Positions 6,766 through 7,853 of a stretch of 7,853 bases of DNA are shown piece after piece (within the stretch, counting starts at the first letter, position 1; the number at the start of each line of letters is the position of its first letter). The notes under the pieces were generated by a model, which worked only from the letters and a program-made list of their open reading frames with translations, had not been told where the DNA came from and did no database searches. The DNA is from Bacteroidales bacterium (GTDB lineage Bacteria; Bacteroidota; Bacteroidia; Bacteroidales; Paludibacteraceae): the NCBI GenBank assembly GCA_900768725.1, contig CAAGDU010000182.1:1-7853 (forward strand). The letters run 5' to 3'. Both the position numbers and the translations under genes were made by a program.

Positions 6766-6934
6766 GGTAATGATATACGAGTTAACCCTAATTATTTGTC
6801 AGATGAAAGCCCCGAAGGGGCGAAATAGATTAGCGTAGGGTGAAACCCTACGTAAAAGGGAATCATCCGCAATGCAAGCCCTGTAAGGGCGACATAACTC
6901 AATATTGAATTGCTGGGTCAACATGTATATCATT
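6766..6934. mobile_element. 169-bp non-coding MITE-like/REP-like element with three hairpins between DUF6048 and tkt
   Basis: The ends are imperfect inverted repeats. The left end, read on the minus strand (6788-6766), contains GTTAACTCGTATATCATT. The right end, read on the plus strand (6915-6937), contains GTCAACATGTATATCATT. They match at 18 of 23 positions, and the last bases of the right arm overlap the flanking direct repeat. An 11-bp direct repeat GCTTATTTTTT lies immediately outside both ends. Inside are three GC-rich hairpins (see next entry) and the 10-bp palindrome TCAATATTGA at 6899-6908. There is no coding capacity. This is the layout of a small non-autonomous element moved in trans, with the direct repeats as possible target duplication. 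It takes up most of the 219-bp gap and begins about 30 bp upstream of the tkt start, so tkt transcripts from further upstream would carry its hairpins. Confidence 0.55.
6805..6896. repeat. Three-hairpin core of the element
   Basis: Hairpin 1 is GCCCC-GAA-GGGGC (6809-6821). Hairpin 2 is CGTAGGGT-GAA-ACCCTACG (6834-6852), with an 8-bp stem. Hairpin 3 is GCCCT-GTA-AGGGC (6878-6890). All have 3-nt loops of GAA or GTA. Hairpins 1 and 3 sit in the same frame of sequence (AAGCCC before, GGGCGA-ATA or GGGCGACATA after), so they are direct copies of one unit. Repeats of this wording are, from memory, frequent in Bacteroidota intergenic DNA. Confidence 0.8.
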
Positions 6935-6945
6935 GCTTATTTTTT
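6935..6945. repeat. Right copy of 11-bp direct repeat flanking the element
   Basis: GCTTATTTTTT, identical to 6755-6765, lies 10 bp downstream of the DUF6048 stop codon in the direction of transcription. See the left copy for interpretation. Confidence 0.5.
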
Positions 6946-6955
6946 TTAGAGATTT

Positions 6956-7693
6956 TTAGAAAAATCCTCCAATATAGTAACTTATTCCCCAGTTGGTGTC
7001 GTCTCTGTAGCCGAAGCCCGGCAGGTAGTAGGGCAGCACCCCACCCTCTTTGGCTTTCCGCGTGAAGAGAATCTTGAAGCGCAGATACCATCCCATCTGC
7101 AAGCCTTTCCACACCTGCACTTGGCAGCCTGCTACCACCTCGCCCCAGCAATCTGAACCGAACTGCTGCCGAAAATCCATCGTCTGCGTGCCCCAATAGT
7201 TATTGTTGAGCGGCACCTCAGTGAGGTCGTAGCGTTGCAGCGCCGTTCCCACGCGCAAGCCCACCAACATCACGTTCTCGCTCCGCACATGCTTCTTACT
7301 TACGTTCAGGTCGAGTCCCACGCGGGCGAAACCGCCTAATCCTTTGTGCCTGCCACCGTCTGCCGCCGTCTCTGCCTGCGCATAGCCCAACTCCAACGTG
7401 GGGAAGAAGCGCTGTTTCAGCCGCCAGTTCATAGCTATCTCGTAGTTCTGTATCGCCCCTTTCGACCGCGCGGGTTCCAAGACAGAGTTGAAGAGGTCCA
7501 CTTTCAGGCTCATGCCGTTGTAGATGGTATCTTTTGGGGCGGCTTCTTGCTGCACGGTGGTGTCTTTCTGCGCTACCACTGCCGAGGATTTCAGTCTCCT
7601 CGCCGCTTTATTCTCCTGCCCATACACTTCACTCGCCCCTGCTATCCAAAGCAGAAGCACCAAACCGACGTATATGAAAGTTTCAGGTTTCAA
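6956..7693 (-). CDS. DUF6048-like outer-membrane beta-barrel protein, TTG start
   Basis: A 245-residue exported protein of unknown function. A hydrophobic signal segment spans residues 7-20 (IYVGLVLLLWIAGA), with likely cleavage near SEVYG/QEN (about residue 25). A polar linker follows to about 60. The rest alternates short amphipathic strands with tight turns and ends in GGFF; a terminal phenylalanine is usual for outer-membrane barrels. The stretches FFPTLELGYAQAET (96-109), VMLVGLRVG (141-149), VWKGLQMGWYLRFK (194-207) and YYLPGFGYRDDTNWGISY (222-239) agree with my memory of the Bacteroidota family DUF6048. There is no ATG before residue 61. An in-frame TAA lies at 7705-7703, so the only start that keeps the whole signal peptide is TTG at 7693-7691, beside a 7-bp repeat array; TTG at codon 11 and GTG at codon 12 would cut it. 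The start is therefore uncertain, and the native start may have been lost. Its partner in other Bacteroidales is often a DUF6452 gene, possibly the one ending upstream here. Confidence 0.75.
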   Translation of the reverse strand: MKPETFIYVGLVLLLWIAGASEVYGQENKAARRLKSSAVVAQKDTTVQQEAAPKDTIYNGMSLKVDLFNSVLEPARSKGAIQNYEIAMNWRLKQRFFPTLELGYAQAETAADGGRHKGLGGFARVGLDLNVSKKHVRSENVMLVGLRVGTALQRYDLTEVPLNNNYWGTQTMDFRQQFGSDCWGEVVAGCQVQVWKGLQMGWYLRFKILFTRKAKEGGVLPYYLPGFGYRDDTNWGISYYIGGFF

Positions 7694-7700
7694 GTTAGTT

Positions 7701-7749
7701 GTTTAGTGTTGAGAGTTGAGAGTTGAGAGTTTAGTGTTGAGAGTTTAGT
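7701..7749. repeat. 7-bp tandem array of two interleaved unit types
   Basis: Seven perfect 7-bp units without gaps, in the order GTTTAGT, GTTGAGA, GTTGAGA, GTTGAGA, GTTTAGT, GTTGAGA, GTTTAGT. The array begins 7 bp from the TTG start of the DUF6048-like gene and forms most of its leader. It also supplies the stop codon (7705-7703) just upstream in that gene's frame. Copy number could change by slippage, which would move any promoter relative to the start. Confidence 0.9.
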
Positions 7750-7756
7750 GTACGTT

Positions 7757-7775
7757 CGCCAAAGGCGCAAACGCC
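7757..7775. other. Pair of mutually exclusive small hairpins between two tandem arrays
   Basis: CGCC (7757-7760), GGCG (7764-7767) and CGCC (7772-7775) are separated by AAA and CAAA. The middle GGCG can pair with either neighbour. Stems are only 4 bp, so a functional role is doubtful; the stretch separates the two heptamer arrays. Confidence 0.35.
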
Positions 7776-7777
7776 CT

Positions 7778-7812
7778 CATAATTCATAATTCATAATTCA
7801 TAATTCATAATT
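7778..7812. repeat. Five perfect copies of the 7-bp unit CATAATT
   Basis: Five identical units without gaps (AATTATG on the minus strand). Because 7 is not a multiple of 3, each reading frame meets a stop within 21 bases: TGA on the minus strand and TAA on the plus strand. The array overlaps the 3' end of the gene entering from the right in at least one frame. Such AATTATG arrays are, from memory, common in Bacteroidota genomes. Confidence 0.92.
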
Positions 7813-7853
7813 ATCCTCCCAAGGTATAGTTTGATGTTCTCTTCCGTGGTGCC
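7791..7853 (-). CDS. 3' end of an upstream gene, possibly DUF6452 family (partial, frame uncertain)
   Basis: Reading left from base 7853, this frame gives GTTEENIKLYLGRIIMNYEL and then TGA at 7793-7791. The part before the repeat (TTEENIKLYLG) looks like a real C-terminal strand or helix. The last residues are encoded by the AATTATG repeat array. In other Bacteroidales a small DUF6452 lipoprotein gene often precedes DUF6048, and an ENIKLYL-like ending would fit it, but only 20 codons are visible. The other two frames also stop within or at the array: one ends in YTLGG at 7813-7811, exactly at the repeat edge, and the other at 7800-7798. The frame is therefore a best guess. Confidence 0.3.
   Translation of the reverse strand, partial: GTTEENIKLYLGRIIMNYEL

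Noticed and set aside
6834..6852. Hairpin CGTAGGGT-GAA-ACCCTACG as an intrinsic terminator for DUF6048
   Set aside because: No U-tract follows it on the minus strand, and it belongs to a three-hairpin repeat that is not placed as a terminator.
7791..7853. Terminal frame TTEENIKLYL as the end of a tyrosine recombinase
   Set aside because: The pattern loosely resembles the region around the catalytic tyrosine, but the expected LGH is not visible, only 20 codons are present, and the DUF6048 neighbourhood favours another explanation.

Overview
The window looks like chromosomal DNA from a Bacteroidales-type member of the Bacteroidota. This is inferred from four things. LeuRS and transketolase carry lineage-typical sequence (for example SDGGIQEE in place of the usual GDG-x3-EG). 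A DUF6048-like outer-membrane protein is present. The leaders are A/C- or A/T-rich with no Shine-Dalgarno sequence. Several classes of short repeats of a kind common in that phylum fill the gaps. No species can be named from the sequence alone.

All genes lie on the minus strand. From right to left, in the direction of transcription, they are: the last codons of an upstream gene (7853 to about 7791, possibly DUF6452); a DUF6048-like beta-barrel protein (7693-6956); transketolase tkt (6736-4727); leucyl-tRNA synthetase leuS (4658-1905); an NtrC-type sigma-54 response regulator without a DNA-binding domain (1881-706, only 23 bp after leuS); and the first 205 codons of recF (615-1), which runs off the window. 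The genes are mostly housekeeping: pentose phosphate metabolism, translation and recombinational repair. They do not form an obvious pathway. Only leuS and the regulator are close enough to suggest co-transcription.

The unusual content lies between, and once inside, the genes. Every gap longer than about 60 bp holds a different repeat class. recF carries, in frame, two inverted copies of a hairpin element (8-117). A third copy ends exactly at the stop codon of the response regulator (665-705). The leuS/tkt gap holds a degenerate 9-bp CTAG repeat that contains a perfect 24-bp palindrome. The tkt/DUF6048 gap holds a 169-bp three-hairpin element with imperfect inverted ends and an 11-bp flanking direct repeat, like a non-autonomous mobile element. 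The gap upstream of DUF6048 holds two different 7-bp tandem arrays, which coincide with the loss of an ATG start for DUF6048 and provide the stop codon of the preceding gene. No transposase, CRISPR array, tRNA or rRNA was seen.
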